From: Polynucleobacter sp. JS-Mosq-20-D10
GTDB lineage: Bacteria; Pseudomonadota; Gammaproteobacteria; Burkholderiales; Burkholderiaceae
DNA: 64,000 nucleotides
Reading direction: 5' to 3'
Assembly: GCF_018687755.1 (NCBI RefSeq)
Contig: NZ_CP061305.1
Span: 1,363,099-1,427,098, forward strand
Shown here: positions 24,019 to 35,627 of the stretch, in pieces
Layout: each line of letters starts with the position of its first letter
How positions within the stretch are numbered: position 1 is the first letter of the stretch
Made by a program: the position numbers and the translations under genes
The notes under the pieces: generated by a model
Databases searched by the model: none
Told to the model about the DNA's origin: nothing
Seen by the model: only the letters and a program-made list of their open reading frames with translations

Positions 24019-24612
24019 TTATCGACTATGCAGTGCCAATACATTACGTACGGGAGAAAAGCTACGGCGGTGTTCATCGCATGCGCCGTATTCCTTTAGT
24101 GCAGCGAAATGGACTTCAGTTGGATATCCCATATGCTGAGCAAAGCCATATTGGGGATGCAGTTCATGCAAGGCCATCATTTGACGATCACGTGTGACCT
24201 TTGCCAAGATAGAGGCGGCTGAGATTGCCGGCTCTTTAGTATCGCCCTTAACTATAGCCTCAGCTGCTATGGGAAGTTCAGGACAGCGATTGCCATCAAT
24301 CAAGGCTTTATCTGGCCAGCCGCCTAAACGTGTAGTGAGATCTTCAATTGCGCGACGCATTGCCAACATCGTCGCTTGCAAAATATTGATCTCATCAATC
24401 TCAGCTGGACTCGCCTCACCAATACCCCAGGCTTTGGCCTTTAACTGAATTTGCTCAAACAAAAACTCACGTCTTGCGGCCGATAGCTTCTTAGAATCTT
24501 TTAATCCGCTAATGGGGTCATTGGGATCCAGTACGACGGCACCAGCAACTACTGCTCCCGCAAGTGGACCACGTCCTGCTTCGTCGACACCACATACCCA
24601 AATCAGGCTCAC
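24019..24612 (-). CDS. rnhB: Ribonuclease HII
   Basis: RnhB removes RNA from RNA-DNA hybrids, including single ribonucleotides in DNA. The 197-residue protein shows the metal-binding residues in [12 protein letters not shown] (Asp-Glu), the DSKKLS motif and [10 protein letters not shown]. The start is GTG and overlaps the lpxB stop by four bases (GTGA), a coupled start seen also in other genes of this operon. Confidence 0.97.
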   Translation of the reverse strand: MSLIWVCGVDEAGRGPLAGAVVAGAVVLDPNDPISGLKDSKKLSAARREFLFEQIQLKAKAWGIGEASPAEIDEINILQATMLAMRRAIEDLTTRLGGWPDKALIDGNRCPELPIAAEAIVKGDTKEPAISAASILAKVTRDRQMMALHELHPQYGFAQHMGYPTEVHFAALKEYGACDEHRRSFSPVRNVLALHSR

Positions 24613-25811
24613 ACAATAACCCGATGTTTTGCGGCGGCAATGGTTTGCGCCACTGCCTGTGCAACCAATAAACCCGTGGGTCTGCGCAAGGTCTCATGCA
24701 TTTCTGCAAAACGGGTTTTTAGTTGAGCGACTTTACTAGGATTGTTTAACCAAGCTAGTAAGGCATCGGCTAACTGATTCGGAGTAGCATCGTCTTGTAG
24801 AAGTTCAGGGACAACAAACTCACCGCAAAGAATATTTGGCAAACCAACATACGGTAGATAGCCCTGTCGTTTCATAATCTGCGCAGTCAACCAAGGTACC
24901 TTATAAGAGATCACCATGGGCTTTTTCCAGAGCGCCGCCTGTAATGTTGCGGTTCCACTAGCAATCAGCACAACATCGGCAGCCTCAAGCACTGCATCGG
25001 CCTCACCATCAATTAGATAAATTTTGAGATCAGGATTTTTCTCGAGAATACTTTTTAACAGCAACTCTAGCGGTACCCGTAGGCGTGGCGTGGCCACTGG
25101 GATTACAAAATGCAGAAGTTGTCCTGGCATACGATTTACAAGCTCTAACATCGTCTCAAAAAAGACTGGCGCAATCAGCTCAATCTCAGAGCCGCGACTA
25201 CCCGGTAATACAGAGACAACTATTCCACTCAATGTATTGTTTGGCAGATGTAAGATTTTTTCTATTTTTAGCTTAGCGCTTGCTGGATTTGGCTCAAGCG
25301 GTATTTCACTGGCCAGCGGATGCCCAACATAAGTTGCACTAATACCAGCACGCTCATAAATCTCAGTTTCGAATGGGAAAATACAGAGCATTCTCTCAAC
25401 AGCTTGCTTGATCTTAGTAATGCGCCCTGCTCTCCAAGCCCAAATCGATGGAGAAACAAAATGTAAAGTCGGAATTCCAGCTTTGCGCAAAGCTAACTCA
25501 ACGCCTAAATTGAAATCTGGTGCATCAATACCGAGATATACATCTGGGCGGCCTTCGCCCGTGAAATTGGCAATCAACTCTTTACGCAACTTCAGAATAG
25601 CGGGTAACTGTTTAATTGCCTCAACGTAACCACGAACACTTAATGTCTCCATTGGCCAATCTGAACGCAGGCCCTCTGCCTGCATACGAGGACCACCAAT
25701 ACCATAGACCTCCAGATTAGAGGTGTCGGGGATCTGCTTTAGTGCACTTAATACTGGCGCTGCCAGCAAGTCACCCGAAGGCTCTCCGGCAACACAAGCA
25801 AGCTTAGACAC
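24609..25811 (-). CDS. lpxB: Lipid-A-disaccharide synthase
   Basis: LpxB joins lipid X to UDP-diacylglucosamine to form the lipid A disaccharide at the inner membrane. The conserved N-terminal motif [16 protein letters not shown], the SPSIWAWR segment and [11 protein letters not shown] are seen. The open frame reaches 25862 inside lpxA, but a GTG at 25811, ten bases past the lpxA stop, gives a protein ([13 protein letters not shown]...) of 400 residues that begins where the family does. No clear ribosome site precedes it, so the start is likely but not proven. Confidence 0.95.
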   Translation of the reverse strand: MSKLACVAGEPSGDLLAAPVLSALKQIPDTSNLEVYGIGGPRMQAEGLRSDWPMETLSVRGYVEAIKQLPAILKLRKELIANFTGEGRPDVYLGIDAPDFNLGVELALRKAGIPTLHFVSPSIWAWRAGRITKIKQAVERMLCIFPFETEIYERAGISATYVGHPLASEIPLEPNPASAKLKIEKILHLPNNTLSGIVVSVLPGSRGSEIELIAPVFFETMLELVNRMPGQLLHFVIPVATPRLRVPLELLLKSILEKNPDLKIYLIDGEADAVLEAADVVLIASGTATLQAALWKKPMVISYKVPWLTAQIMKRQGYLPYVGLPNILCGEFVVPELLQDDATPNQLADALLAWLNNPSKVAQLKTRFAEMHETLRRPTGLLVAQAVAQTIAAAKHRVIV

Positions 25812-25821
25812 TAGATTTGCT

Positions 25822-26619
25822 CTATCGAATAATGCCGCGCGTAGAGGCGGCAATAAAGTCATGGAACTCTGTCAGCTTTTCTGCAGTTTGGGCATCGGAT
25901 GCACTAGCGAGCACCATCTTCTGAATCTCCACCTTAGCTTCTTCAAAGCTGAGACCATCTTTATAGAGAATCTTATATGCCTGACGTAATGCAGAAATCG
26001 TTTCGCTTGAGAAACCACGACGCTTTAGACCCTCTACGTTAATTCCATGAGGAGAGGCTTTATCACCAGCCGCAATCACAAACGGTGGGATGTCTTGCAC
26101 TAGTGCAGAAGCACCACCCAACATAGCATGTTGACCGATACGTACAAATTGATGCACGCCAGACATGCCCCCCATAATCGCCCAGTCACTCACTTTTACG
26201 TGGCCTGCAATTTGTGCGTTGCTTGAGAAAATCGTATGGTTACCGATTTGGCAGTCATGTGCAATGTGCACATAAGCCATGATCCAGTTGTCATCACCCA
26301 CTCTAGTAATGCCCTCATCCTGCGATGTACCCGTATGAATGGTTGTGAACTCACGAATCGTGTTGCGATCTCCAATAATCAACTGGGTAGGTTCGCCACG
26401 GTATTTCATATCCTGAGGAGCGCCACCAATAGCAGCGAAGTGGGCAAAGTTATTTTCTTTGCCGATCGTGGTGTAACCCTCGATCACAGTGTGAGAGCCA
26501 ATCTTGCAAGCAGCGCCAATTTTGACGTTTGGTCCAATGACGGAGTACGGGCCAATCTCGACGTCGCTGGCGATCTCAGCTTTACTATCAACTACAGCAG
26601 ATGGATGAATCTGAGTCAT
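25822..26619 (-). CDS. lpxA: UDP-N-acetylglucosamine acyltransferase
   Basis: LpxA adds the first hydroxyacyl chain to UDP-GlcNAc, starting lipid A synthesis. It is a left-handed beta-helix of hexapeptide repeats from residue about 5 to 190; the catalytic His is in [11 protein letters not shown], and the [13 protein letters not shown] and C-terminal helical domain follow. The ATG at 26619 shares one base with the fabZ stop (TAATG) and gives 265 residues; an upstream ATG at 26646 lies inside fabZ and is less likely. Confidence 0.97.
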   Translation of the reverse strand: MTQIHPSAVVDSKAEIASDVEIGPYSVIGPNVKIGAACKIGSHTVIEGYTTIGKENNFAHFAAIGGAPQDMKYRGEPTQLIIGDRNTIREFTTIHTGTSQDEGITRVGDDNWIMAYVHIAHDCQIGNHTIFSSNAQIAGHVKVSDWAIMGGMSGVHQFVRIGQHAMLGGASALVQDIPPFVIAAGDKASPHGINVEGLKRRGFSSETISALRQAYKILYKDGLSFEEAKVEIQKMVLASASDAQTAEKLTEFHDFIAASTRGIIR

Positions 26620-27068
26620 TACGCACCTTTCGTACGAACGGCACAAGTGATATTCGCTTCGGCAGCCAACTCGCCATCCACGGTAGCTTGCACTTGGAAC
26701 TTATAAATACCAGCACGTTCACGCTCTAACTTAGCCGTCATGATCAATTGATCACCAGGCAATACCGGCTTCTTAAAGCGAGCACCATCAATACCGGCAA
26801 AATAATAAACCGCATTTTCTTCACGCACTTCGGAAAAGGTCAGGAGTGCTGCTGTTTGGGCAAGCGCCTCAATAATTAAAACCCCCGGCATTACCGGAAA
26901 ATCTGGGAAGTGCCCTTGAAAGAAGGGCTCGTTCATGGTGACGTTCTTGAGTGCGGTAATACTTTGACGAGGCTCAATCTCCAATACGCGGTCAACTAAT
27001 AGGAATGGATAGCGATGTGGTAATAGCTTCAAAATTTGATTGATGTCGATAGCGATTGGTTTGCTCAT
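26619..27068 (-). CDS. fabZ: 3-hydroxyacyl-ACP dehydratase FabZ
   Basis: FabZ dehydrates hydroxyacyl-ACP in fatty-acid elongation and so competes with LpxA for the same substrate; the genes are neighbours in most Gram-negative bacteria. The 149-residue hot-dog-fold protein shows the active-site His in [14 protein letters not shown] and the Glu in IIEALAQTA. It lies 50 bases after lpxD. Confidence 0.97.
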   Translation of the reverse strand: MSKPIAIDINQILKLLPHRYPFLLVDRVLEIEPRQSITALKNVTMNEPFFQGHFPDFPVMPGVLIIEALAQTAALLTFSEVREENAVYYFAGIDGARFKKPVLPGDQLIMTAKLERERAGIYKFQVQATVDGELAAEANITCAVRTKGA

Positions 27069-27118
27069 GTATTTACCTGCTGAATAAAGTTTCTAGATTT
27101 TGTAATATGGCGAAGAAG

Positions 27119-28174
27119 CTATTTAGATTTATCTAATAATCGTAAGCGTTGACGGATTTTATCGAGTCCCCGCAGAATTGCCGCATTTTTCTCCCAAGCG
27201 CTATGGGGCATTGAAGGATAAACGCCCGTGTAATGCTGTCCCGGCTCAGTAATCGAACGAATAATTGAGGTATTACCCGATACTGTTGTTCTATCTGCAA
27301 TAGTCAGGTGACCAGCAAAATTGGCTGCACCACCAATAATGCAAAAGTTACCAATCTTGGTGCTTCCTGAAATGGCAGCACAACCAGCAATCACGCAGCA
27401 ATTGCCTACCACGACATTGTGAGCAATTTGAACTTGGTTATCAATCTTGGTGCCATTGCCGATGATGGTGTCACTCATGGCGCCACGATCGATTGTGCTT
27501 GACGCGCCCACCTCGACATCATTGCCAATGACAACGGCACCCGTTTGCGGGATCTTGACCCACTCAGCTCCCGTAGCAGAAAAGTCAGGAGCAAACCCAA
27601 AACCATCCGCACCAATGACCGCTCCGCTATGAATAATGCAGCGCTCACCAAGCTTGGTTTCTGAATAAAGGGATACATTGGGATAAATCAAAGTATCGCT
27701 ACCGATACTCGAGTTTCTAGCAACAGAAGTATTTCCTAACAAGACAACTCGCTCGCCTAATTTAACCTCAGGGCCGATTTGCACAAATGGTCCGATGTGA
27801 CATGAAGCTGGAATACTAACGCTAGAATCAATGGCGGCACTGGGATGCACTCCAGGCGCATAAACAGGTGCAGAAGCCATGGCAAAGTGCTGCGCCATTC
27901 TGGCAAAAGTAGCGTAAGGGTTTTTAGAGACAAAAAATACTCGCCCTGCCGAGGAGCCTCCAGGATTTGCCTGGAGAAAATCTAAATCCGCCTTACTGAC
28001 AATCAAACCACCTGCAGCACTGTCACTAGCTTGTTGGCGATACAGCGGATTCGAAAGAAAGGAGATTTGACTGGATTGGGCTCGCTCGAGAGGGGCGAGG
28101 CCTTGAAGCGAGAAGGAGCCGTCCCCCACCAAGCTTACTTGAAACTGTTCGGCCAGCTCGATGGCGGTGGGCAT
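27119..28174 (-). CDS. lpxD: UDP-3-O-acylglucosamine N-acyltransferase
   Basis: LpxD adds the second hydroxyacyl chain in lipid A synthesis. At 351 residues it has the N-terminal nucleotide-binding domain (LSNPLYRQQ) and a long hexapeptide-repeat beta-helix; the catalytic His is in [11 protein letters not shown]. The start lies five bases after the stop of the skp gene. Confidence 0.97.
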   Translation of the reverse strand: MPTAIELAEQFQVSLVGDGSFSLQGLAPLERAQSSQISFLSNPLYRQQASDSAAGGLIVSKADLDFLQANPGGSSAGRVFFVSKNPYATFARMAQHFAMASAPVYAPGVHPSAAIDSSVSIPASCHIGPFVQIGPEVKLGERVVLLGNTSVARNSSIGSDTLIYPNVSLYSETKLGERCIIHSGAVIGADGFGFAPDFSATGAEWVKIPQTGAVVIGNDVEVGASSTIDRGAMSDTIIGNGTKIDNQVQIAHNVVVGNCCVIAGCAAISGSTKIGNFCIIGGAANFAGHLTIADRTTVSGNTSIIRSITEPGQHYTGVYPSMPHSAWEKNAAILRGLDKIRQRLRLLDKSK

Positions 28175-28179
28175 AAAAC

Positions 28180-28707
28180 TTACTTAAGACTATTCAAGGC
28201 CTTGATGACATCATCAGTAACATCAACCTTGGGATTGGCATAGGCTGGATCTTGAATAATGACATCAATTTTTCTTTGGTCAGCAATTTGTTTGAGTGCT
28301 TGATTCGCTTTTTCAGCAATCTTCGCACGCTCTTCAAAGTTACGCTGATTGAGGTCCTCGGTATACTCGCGCTGTTTGCGCTGCAATTCGCGATCCTGAT
28401 CAGCCAACTCACGCTGACGACGTGCACGCTCAGCCTCAGACATAACCGCTGAATCACGATCTAACTTTTCTGCAGCAGATTTAATTTTTTGGGCGCTGTC
28501 ACGAATTTCGTTTTGGCGCTTTGTAAATTCATTCTGCAACTTAGTCTGGCTAGCTTTAGCCATGTTGGATTCGTTGAATACTTTTTCAACGTTCACAGCC
28601 GCAACCCGAGTTCCAGCATCTTGAGCAAATGCCGACGGCAAAGCAATGAATGATGAAACAGCAATTAAGCTGTACTGAATCCATTTGGAAGATTGATGAA
28701 GTTTCAT
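28180..28707 (-). CDS. skp: Periplasmic OmpH/Skp chaperone
   Basis: Skp holds unfolded outer-membrane proteins on their way to BamA. It is 175 residues from the ATG at 28707, chosen because AAGGAAAG lies four bases upstream; the TTG at 28725 has no such site. A signal peptide (about residues 1-28, cleavage near PSAFAQDA) precedes a charged coiled coil rich in Arg, Glu and Gln, as in the trimeric chaperone's arms. It follows bamA and precedes lpxD, the usual order. Confidence 0.93.
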   Translation of the reverse strand: MKLHQSSKWIQYSLIAVSSFIALPSAFAQDAGTRVAAVNVEKVFNESNMAKASQTKLQNEFTKRQNEIRDSAQKIKSAAEKLDRDSAVMSEAERARRQRELADQDRELQRKQREYTEDLNQRNFEERAKIAEKANQALKQIADQRKIDVIIQDPAYANPKVDVTDDVIKALNSLK

Positions 28708-28725
28708 AAAACTTTCCTTAAACAA

Positions 28726-31074
28726 TTAAAACGCTGTACCCACTTGGAACTGCAAACGTTGGATGTTATCCGTCGGCAATGATTTGATCGGAATACCGTA
28801 ACTAAACTTGAGCGGACCCAATGGTGATATCCATGATAAACCCAAGCCATAAGAATATCGCAAGACAAGATTGATATTCTCGTTATAGACATTACCGCCG
28901 TCTACGAAACTAAATACCCGCAGGGTTTTATCAATACCAGAACCAGGAACTGGCACGGTGTATTCAACGTTGGTGACGATTTTAGACTGTCCACCAGTAG
29001 GTTGATTAAGTCCTATGGCCGTATTGTAATAAGTCGGTCCTAGTGAGCCGGGTGCATAGCCGCGAACGGAGCCAATACCACCAACGTAGTAATTTTTGGT
29101 AATCGGGAATGGGTACTTGCCGTAGGCCTCACCATAACCAACTTCGCCGTTAAAGGACAAGATGTTGCCTTTAGAAAATGAATGGTACTTTTGATACTGC
29201 CCGAATAAGCGATAGAACATCATATTGCCGGCAGGAGTACCCACCTCCGCATTCAGTTGCTGCAATGACCCGGTTGAGGGAATGAGTGCGCTGTCACGCC
29301 CATCGCGCGACCAGCCAACAGTTATTGGAACATTGTAAGTAGTTAATGTCGCGGGATAGCCAGGAGCTGCAATTCCATAATCCTGCATGTAGGTCAAGTA
29401 ACCCACAGGCGTATTAGAGCTAGATTTAATTTGAAACGCCTCAATACCAGTACCAAAGAATACTCTATCAACTTCCGTATAAGGGACGCCAAATTTTATA
29501 TTTGAACCAACAGATTTAATTTGGTAATCAGGATCGCCAGTGTAGTAAAGCGGCCTGGATGAGCGGTAGTACAAATCGGTATAGCGGCTGATACCCTCTT
29601 CCGTAAAGTAAGGGTCATAGTTAGATAAGGCTAAGCTTTGGTTAATTTTACCCAAAGAGGCGTTGAGGCCAACTGCGGTTCCCGTACCAAAAGCATTTTC
29701 TTGATTAATACCCGCTGAGAGGATTAATTTTTCAGTTGAAGAGAAGCCTGCACCAAGAGTCACTGCACCTGTTGGTTTTTCAGTTACCTTAACGTTCACA
29801 TCAACCTGGTCTGCGGATCCAGGAACATCTTGTGTGGAGACATCGGTCTCAGTAAAGTAACCCAAGCGGCCTAGACGTTTCTTAGATAAATCAATCTTAT
29901 CGCTATCGAACCATGAGCTTTCAAACTGACGCATTTCACGTCGAATCACCATGTCTCGAGTCTTTGCATTGCCGCTTACATTCACCTGACGAACATAAAC
30001 ACGGCGACCTGGGTCAATCACTAAAGTAAGGTCAACCTCGCTCAATTCACGACGAATATCTGGCTGCGGGTTAATGTTCGCAAAAGCATAACCATAGGAA
30101 CCCAAAATCTCAGCAATAGCCTTAGTGCTCTCAGTTAACTTAGCTGATGAGAATGTATCACCCGGCTTAAGGGTCACAAGCTGAATTAGCTCAGCCTCTT
30201 TACCAAGCAACTCACCAGCCAAGCGAATATCTTTAACTGTGAACTTATTCCCCTCACGAATGCTGATGGTGAGGTAAATACCTTTTTTGTCGGGTGTGAT
30301 GGAAACCTGAGTAGATTCGATAACAAACTCAAGGTAGCCTCGATTGAGGTAGTAAGAGCGAATACTCTCTAAGTCAGCAGTGAGCTTTTGCTTGGAATAT
30401 AAGTTGTCTTTGCTGTACCAGGACAACCAACCGCCAGTCTTGAGTTGCATCTCACTTTTTAGAGTGCTCTCACTAAATACATTATTACCGATAAAATTAA
30501 TCTCTTGAATCTTGGATACAGGACCTTCATCAATATTGAAATAGACGGCAACCTGATTTCTCTCAAGCGGGGTAACGGTTGCAACCACTTCAGCGGCATA
30601 CATACCCTTACCAACGTAAGCGCGTTTTAGCTCTTGTTCAGCCTTGTCAATCAAGGCTTTGTCGTAGAAGCGGGCCTCAGCAACGCCAACTGCCTTCAGC
30701 GACTTACGGATATTTTCCTGGTCAAACTCTTTCATCCCAGTAAATTCAATACGGGAGATAGTGGGACGCTCTTCAACGATCACAATCAAAACATTGCCTT
30801 GAGCCTGAATCTGTACGTCTCGGAAAAAACCGGTGCTATACAGGGCTTTAATTGCTTCAGCACTCTTCTCTTCGGTAAAGGTGTCACCCACCTGAACGGG
30901 TAAGTAACTAAATACCGTGCCCGGCTCCACTCGCTGCAAACCCTCTATTCGAATATCTGTAATAACAAAGGTGTCAGCAGCTTGAGCACTAATACAAAAA
31001 CCCGCCGCAAGAATCAGAGCGACTTGCGCAACAAACCGAGTTACGGAGCGAAAAAGGGGGATCAGAAAATTCAA
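28726..31074 (-). CDS. bamA: Outer-membrane assembly factor BamA
   Basis: BamA inserts beta-barrel proteins into the outer membrane. The 782-residue protein has a signal peptide (cleavage near SAQAADT), five POTRA domains (about residues 33-430) and an Omp85 barrel; the conserved lid motif is VRGYAPGSLG and the C-terminal strand ends in Phe (LQFQVGTAF). The best start is an unusual TTG that overlaps the rseP stop (TTGA), since no ATG precedes the signal peptide's hydrophobic core. Confidence 0.97.
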   Translation of the reverse strand: MNFLIPLFRSVTRFVAQVALILAAGFCISAQAADTFVITDIRIEGLQRVEPGTVFSYLPVQVGDTFTEEKSAEAIKALYSTGFFRDVQIQAQGNVLIVIVEERPTISRIEFTGMKEFDQENIRKSLKAVGVAEARFYDKALIDKAEQELKRAYVGKGMYAAEVVATVTPLERNQVAVYFNIDEGPVSKIQEINFIGNNVFSESTLKSEMQLKTGGWLSWYSKDNLYSKQKLTADLESIRSYYLNRGYLEFVIESTQVSITPDKKGIYLTISIREGNKFTVKDIRLAGELLGKEAELIQLVTLKPGDTFSSAKLTESTKAIAEILGSYGYAFANINPQPDIRRELSEVDLTLVIDPGRRVYVRQVNVSGNAKTRDMVIRREMRQFESSWFDSDKIDLSKKRLGRLGYFTETDVSTQDVPGSADQVDVNVKVTEKPTGAVTLGAGFSSTEKLILSAGINQENAFGTGTAVGLNASLGKINQSLALSNYDPYFTEEGISRYTDLYYRSSRPLYYTGDPDYQIKSVGSNIKFGVPYTEVDRVFFGTGIEAFQIKSSSNTPVGYLTYMQDYGIAAPGYPATLTTYNVPITVGWSRDGRDSALIPSTGSLQQLNAEVGTPAGNMMFYRLFGQYQKYHSFSKGNILSFNGEVGYGEAYGKYPFPITKNYYVGGIGSVRGYAPGSLGPTYYNTAIGLNQPTGGQSKIVTNVEYTVPVPGSGIDKTLRVFSFVDGGNVYNENINLVLRYSYGLGLSWISPLGPLKFSYGIPIKSLPTDNIQRLQFQVGTAF

Positions 31075-32204
31075 GATGAAAGGTAGCGTTGCAAATCGTT
31101 AAACAAGGCTAGCAAGGAAAGCGATATCAGAAGCAAAAAACCCACTTTTTGGAGCTTTTCCTGAAGTGACAAAGATATTCGCTTACCAGCAACCAACTCC
31201 CATGCATCATACAGGAGCTGACCCCCGTCGAGCATTGGTAAAGGCACTAAATTCAAGAGTCCAATACTGATACTCATGAGCGCTAAAAAGGCTACAAATG
31301 GCTGCCAGCCGACCTGGGCAGACTTACCTGCCATATCAGCAATACTTAAGGGTCCACCGAGCTGCTTTAAGGTCGTTTTACCCGTAAATAAACCCAACAT
31401 AAGCCTTACGGAGACTTTGGTTATCAGAGAAACCCGCTGATATGCAAAACCTAAGGCATCTATCGGCCCTAACTTGAGCTCCATCCACTCCGAGGGTGAG
31501 CTCACTTGGGGAAACAAGCCCAGCGCCTGAAATGGGTCGGATTCAGGTTCAATAAGCGGTAAATCGCCCTGCCCAAAGGATTTGACGTGACGGGCACCAG
31601 CGGCATCCTGGATTTCTAGGGCAAAGCCTTGCTCACCGGTAATCGCATTTAAGAGAAGCCAACGCAATGCATTCCAACTTGGAACTGAGTCAAATTCTTC
31701 AAGAATGGGGGCGCCGTTGTGGTCAGATGAAAGGGATTGCCAACCAACAACCTGATCACCTGCCGCTATACCTAGTTTTGCAGCAATCGATTGCTCGGGT
31801 GGAGCTTGAAGTCGAGCGGGAAGCTGAGGCACACCCGAAACATAAATCACTGAGAACAAGATGACTGCCAACAGAAAGTTGGCAAAGGGTCCTGCGGCCA
31901 CAATCATAGAGCGTTGCCATAGGGGCTTGACATCGAAGGATTGGGGGCGTTCTTCTGTTGGAATCACTTGCTCACGATCACGGCCGTCCAGCAATTTGAC
32001 ATAGCCGCCCAAAGGAATGGAAGCAAGAACCCACTCAGTGCCGTTACTAGCGTGATAAGTAAATAGTGGCTTACCAAATCCTAGGGCAAAGCGAAGTACT
32101 CTAACTCCACACAAACGAGCTGCTAGAAAATGGCCGTACTCATGAAAGCTAACGAGTACACCAAGTGTGACTAAGAATGCGGCAAGAGTGATTAAGGCCT
32201 GCAT
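31071..32204 (-). CDS. rseP: Site-2 protease RseP
   Basis: RseP is an inner-membrane zinc protease that cuts anti-sigma factors and leftover signal peptides. The zinc-binding HEYGH is in the first helix and the Asp of MLDGGQLL in the third. The 377 residues are shorter than the approximately 450 of E. coli: after one PDZ-like segment (about residues 115-215) the sequence goes straight to the membrane-reentrant region, so only one of the two PDZ domains is evident. The ATG at 32204 is the natural start; the codon before it is TTG. Confidence 0.95.
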   Translation of the reverse strand: MQALITLAAFLVTLGVLVSFHEYGHFLAARLCGVRVLRFALGFGKPLFTYHASNGTEWVLASIPLGGYVKLLDGRDREQVIPTEERPQSFDVKPLWQRSMIVAAGPFANFLLAVILFSVIYVSGVPQLPARLQAPPEQSIAAKLGIAAGDQVVGWQSLSSDHNGAPILEEFDSVPSWNALRWLLLNAITGEQGFALEIQDAAGARHVKSFGQGDLPLIEPESDPFQALGLFPQVSSPSEWMELKLGPIDALGFAYQRVSLITKVSVRLMLGLFTGKTTLKQLGGPLSIADMAGKSAQVGWQPFVAFLALMSISIGLLNLVPLPMLDGGQLLYDAWELVAGKRISLSLQEKLQKVGFLLLISLSLLALFNDLQRYLSS

Positions 32205-32216
32205 CAAAAGACCAAT

Positions 32217-33407
32217 CTATTTCTGAAGGTCGTCAATAAATTGATTAGCAACTTGACGAGCCTGAGCATCAGCCCCAAGAATGATTTCTAAGGAATCTGC
32301 TGGGTCTGATGGCAAGACATTTAAGCAGTACTCTACCACCTTCGGAATGCTTAAGTAAGGCAACCCACCCCCTAAGAAAGCTGCAACAGCAACTTCATTG
32401 GCAGCATTTAATACGGCAGGCGCAGTTCCACCTGCTTTTGCAGCAGCAAAGGCCAAACTCAAACAAGGAAATTGAGCAAAATTCGGCTCTGTAAAACTGA
32501 GGCCACTTAACTGCGTCAGATTCAAAGGAGCAACACCAGCATCAATACGTTCAGGCCAAGCCAATCCATAGGCAATCGGAGTACGCATATCAGGTTGCCC
32601 CATTTGCGCCAAGACTGAGCCATCGCGATAACGCACCATCGAGTGCACTACGCTCTGCGGATGAATCAAAACCTTAATTTTTTGTAGTGGCAAGCCAAAC
32701 AACCAAAAAGCCTCAATGACTTCAAGACCTTTATTCATCATTGTCGCGGAATCAACCGAAATCTTTCGACCCATTACCCAATTCGGATGGGCGCAGGCTT
32801 GATCAGGTGTAATGCCAGCTAAATCTGCGAGGGGTCTATCCCTAAAGGGTCCGCCAGAAGCAGTTAACCAAAGCTCTTCAACGCCTAAATGAACAGACGG
32901 GGTTTTTGTGAAGCGATCAGGTAGACATTGAAAAATCGCATTGTGCTCGCTATCAATCGGCAGCAATTCGCCGCCGCCCGCTTTCATCGCCTGCATAAAT
33001 AAATTACCCGACATTACTAACGCTTCTTTATTAGCGAGCAATACTCGCTTACCTGCTTTTGCTGCCGCCAAAGTAGGGACTAGGCCGGCGGCTCCCACAA
33101 TAGCTGCCATCACGGTATCGCAACCCGATTCTGTTACTGCGCTGACCAGAGCTTCAGGTCCATAGAGAACTTGAGTGGAAATCTTTTTCTCTTGCAAAAG
33201 TTGACTCAGTTGAGCGGCGCCATCAGCGTCAGCCACCACTGCAATAGCAGGCTTAAACTCGATACATTGCTCTGCTAAACGCTCAATTTGTTTTGCAGCA
33301 GTCAGAGCTACTACTGTAAAGCGATCGGGATGAGCACGGATTACGTCTAAGGTATTAACACCAATCGATCCAGTAGACCCTAAGATAGCAAGCTGTTTAG
33401 GAGACAT
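32217..33407 (-). CDS. dxr: 1-deoxy-D-xylulose 5-phosphate reductoisomerase
   Basis: Dxr (IspC) converts DXP to MEP, the committed step of the MEP isoprenoid pathway that ispH completes. It has 396 residues with the NADPH motif [26 protein letters not shown] and the catalytic loop and metal site [12 protein letters not shown]. Its start shares one base with the cdsA stop (TAATG). The nearby uppS gene uses products of this pathway. Confidence 0.98.
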   Translation of the reverse strand: MSPKQLAILGSTGSIGVNTLDVIRAHPDRFTVVALTAAKQIERLAEQCIEFKPAIAVVADADGAAQLSQLLQEKKISTQVLYGPEALVSAVTESGCDTVMAAIVGAAGLVPTLAAAKAGKRVLLANKEALVMSGNLFMQAMKAGGGELLPIDSEHNAIFQCLPDRFTKTPSVHLGVEELWLTASGGPFRDRPLADLAGITPDQACAHPNWVMGRKISVDSATMMNKGLEVIEAFWLFGLPLQKIKVLIHPQSVVHSMVRYRDGSVLAQMGQPDMRTPIAYGLAWPERIDAGVAPLNLTQLSGLSFTEPNFAQFPCLSLAFAAAKAGGTAPAVLNAANEVAVAAFLGGGLPYLSIPKVVEYCLNVLPSDPADSLEIILGADAQARQVANQFIDDLQK

Positions 33408-34234
33408 TAAATCAACCCTGCTAGTAATGCAGCAATCGGCATTGTTGGAATGAGTGCATCAACGCGGTCTAGAACGCCACCATGACCCGGCAGTAAATGA
33501 CTGCTGTCTTTAACGCCAGCCAAACGCTTTAACTGAGATTCAAATAAATCCCCAAAGACACTGAACGCTGTTAATGCTGTCACCATCAGGAACATCGGCA
33601 CCCATCCAAATTGAATAGCCCAAGCACCAAATAAAGTGTCGCCTAGCGGTAAATACGTCACACATAAGAATGCGTAGAGATAACAAAGCAGTAAACCGCC
33701 TAGCGCACCCTCAATCGACTTCCCCGGGCTAATGCTCACGGCTAGCTTATGCTTACCAAAAGCTTTACCAACAAAATACGCACCGATATCAGCAACCCAA
33801 ACCAAGGCCATCGTTGTTAATAAAAAGATTAAGCCCAACTCACGCAAGAAGACTAAAGCAAACCAAGTTGCCGGCAGAATGATCAAACCGACAATGCTGT
33901 AAAAAGGTTTGAATTTTTGAAGCGAGAGATTCATTCCTTTGGCTAAGATGAATGGCGCTACGAAAAACCAAAACAAGACCGCCATCATGAGCAAAGAAAA
34001 CTGCCATGCAATTGCTTGCATTCCTAGCAACAATAAAATAATGACCAAACAAAAAACAGCATAGAGCCACGCAGCCTTCTTAGCTTCCGGAGCAATCATG
34101 CGACTCCATTCCCAAGCAGCAGCAACTAAGGTAATTAGGAAAAATATACCCAAGTAAATTGGTGGCAAGAAAAATAAAATGGGTAATAGCACCGCCATTA
34201 AGATGGTGGCAGTAATGATTCGGGTTATTAGCAT
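33407..34234 (-). CDS. cdsA: Phosphatidate cytidylyltransferase
   Basis: CdsA makes CDP-diacylglycerol, the branch point for phospholipids. It is a 275-residue membrane protein with about eight helices, and near the C-terminus the family signature [11 protein letters not shown], then [13 protein letters not shown], is complete. It lies 18 bases after uppS in the standard frr-uppS-cdsA-dxr order. Confidence 0.97.
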   Translation of the reverse strand: MLITRIITATILMAVLLPILFFLPPIYLGIFFLITLVAAAWEWSRMIAPEAKKAAWLYAVFCLVIILLLLGMQAIAWQFSLLMMAVLFWFFVAPFILAKGMNLSLQKFKPFYSIVGLIILPATWFALVFLRELGLIFLLTTMALVWVADIGAYFVGKAFGKHKLAVSISPGKSIEGALGGLLLCYLYAFLCVTYLPLGDTLFGAWAIQFGWVPMFLMVTALTAFSVFGDLFESQLKRLAGVKDSSHLLPGHGGVLDRVDALIPTMPIAALLAGLI

Positions 34235-34252
34235 GGGGAAATAAGGAGGGTT

Positions 34253-35026
34253 TTAGACTGCGTCACTCAATGACTCAGACGCTAACTGAGCGCTCGTGCG
34301 TCCAAAGCGACGCTCGCGCTGACTAAACCAGTCAAAAGCTTTATGTAGTTGAGCTTCATCAAAATCAGGCCAGAGAGTATCCGTAAAGTACAGCTCGGTA
34401 TAGGCTAGCTGCCAAAGCAGAAAGTTACTGACACGCTGCTCGCCACCAGTGCGAATAAACAAATCTGGCTCTGGCGCGTAAGCCATAGATAAATAGGGTT
34501 GCAATAATTCTTCAGATACCTGCTCTGGTTTCAAGCTAGGGTTGGCAGCCAAAGATTGGCGCATCGCCTGCAAAATATCCCAACGTCCACCATAGTTAGC
34601 AGCAATAGTAAGCGTAAGCCCTTTGCAGGCCGCCGTTTTTTCTTCGGAGAACTGCACCATCTCCTGAATCCCAGAATCAAAGCGACTTAAATCCCCAATG
34701 AGGCGAAGACGGATATCGTTTTCAGCTAAACGAGACACCTCACCCTTTAAGGACTTTAGAAATAGCTTCATTAAAAAGCTGACCTCTTCTGGAGGGCGAC
34801 GCCAATTTTCAGAGCTGAATGCAAACAAAGTGAGATATTCCACGCCTAGTTGGCGGCACTCTTGAACAATCTTACGAACAGCACCTAAGCCCTCTGAGTG
34901 ACCCGCTACACGTGGCATGAATCGTTTACTGGCCCAACGTCCATTACCGTCCATGATAATGGCGACATGACGAGGAATGGCGCTAACCTCTGGAATTACC
35001 AAGGTTGAGCTAGTGTGCTGTGTCAT
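34253..35026 (-). CDS. uppS: Undecaprenyl diphosphate synthase (isoprenyl transferase)
   Basis: UppS builds the C55 lipid carrier for cell wall and O-antigen synthesis. The 257-residue cis-prenyltransferase carries the catalytic region [16 protein letters not shown] and the C-terminal substrate motif [20 protein letters not shown]. The gene lies 29 bases after frr. Confidence 0.98.
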   Translation of the reverse strand: MTQHTSSTLVIPEVSAIPRHVAIIMDGNGRWASKRFMPRVAGHSEGLGAVRKIVQECRQLGVEYLTLFAFSSENWRRPPEEVSFLMKLFLKSLKGEVSRLAENDIRLRLIGDLSRFDSGIQEMVQFSEEKTAACKGLTLTIAANYGGRWDILQAMRQSLAANPSLKPEQVSEELLQPYLSMAYAPEPDLFIRTGGEQRVSNFLLWQLAYTELYFTDTLWPDFDEAQLHKAFDWFSQRERRFGRTSAQLASESLSDAV

Positions 35027-35055
35027 GAGGCGAATAATAAGATTGGATCTGACGA

Positions 35056-35616
35056 TTAAACCGTCATGATCTCTTTTTCTTTTTCAGAGACGATCTTATC
35101 AATCTCGACCACGGCGCGATCAGTCATCTTTTGAATGTCATCAGTCGCACGACGCTCATCGTCCTCAGAAATTTCTTTATCTTTGGTGAGGCGCTTTAAA
35201 TGCTCATTGGCATCGCGGCGTAAATTACGTACAGCGATCTTGGTATCTTCACCCTCGTTTTTAACAACCTTAGTCAAATCACGGCGGCGTTCTTCAGTTA
35301 ATGCAGGCATGGGTACTCGAATCACAGTGCCTTGCGAGGCTGGGTTGAGACCCAAATCGGAATCACGAATCGCCTTTTCAATCACAGCAACCATCGTTTT
35401 TTCAAATGGCTGCACGTTAATCGTTCTGGCATCAGCCAAACCTAGGCTAGCCACTTGGCTTAGTGGCGTTGGATTACCGTAGTAATCCACTTGGATATGC
35501 TCCAAAATTCCGGGATTTGCACGACCAGAACGAATCTTCGCCAAATTGGTTTTCAGAGCCTCAAGAGACTTCTGCATCTTTTGATCGGTAGTAGTTTTAA
35601 TTTCTGTTGCGGACAT
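35056..35616 (-). CDS. frr: Ribosome recycling factor
   Basis: RRF splits the post-termination ribosome with EF-G. The 186 residues include [20 protein letters not shown] and the helical domain ending in EKEKEIMTV. The ATG at 35616 has a perfect AGGAGG four bases ahead, which decides the start over the TTG codon just before. It lies 11 bases after pyrH. Confidence 0.97.
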   Translation of the reverse strand: MSATEIKTTTDQKMQKSLEALKTNLAKIRSGRANPGILEHIQVDYYGNPTPLSQVASLGLADARTINVQPFEKTMVAVIEKAIRDSDLGLNPASQGTVIRVPMPALTEERRRDLTKVVKNEGEDTKIAVRNLRRDANEHLKRLTKDKEISEDDERRATDDIQKMTDRAVVEIDKIVSEKEKEIMTV

Positions 35617-35627
35617 CAAGCCTCCTA

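Noticed and set aside
26236..26706. A 156-codon plus-strand frame opposite lpxA and fabZ
   Set aside because: It is a shadow of two well-conserved genes whose hexapeptide repeats give long antisense frames.
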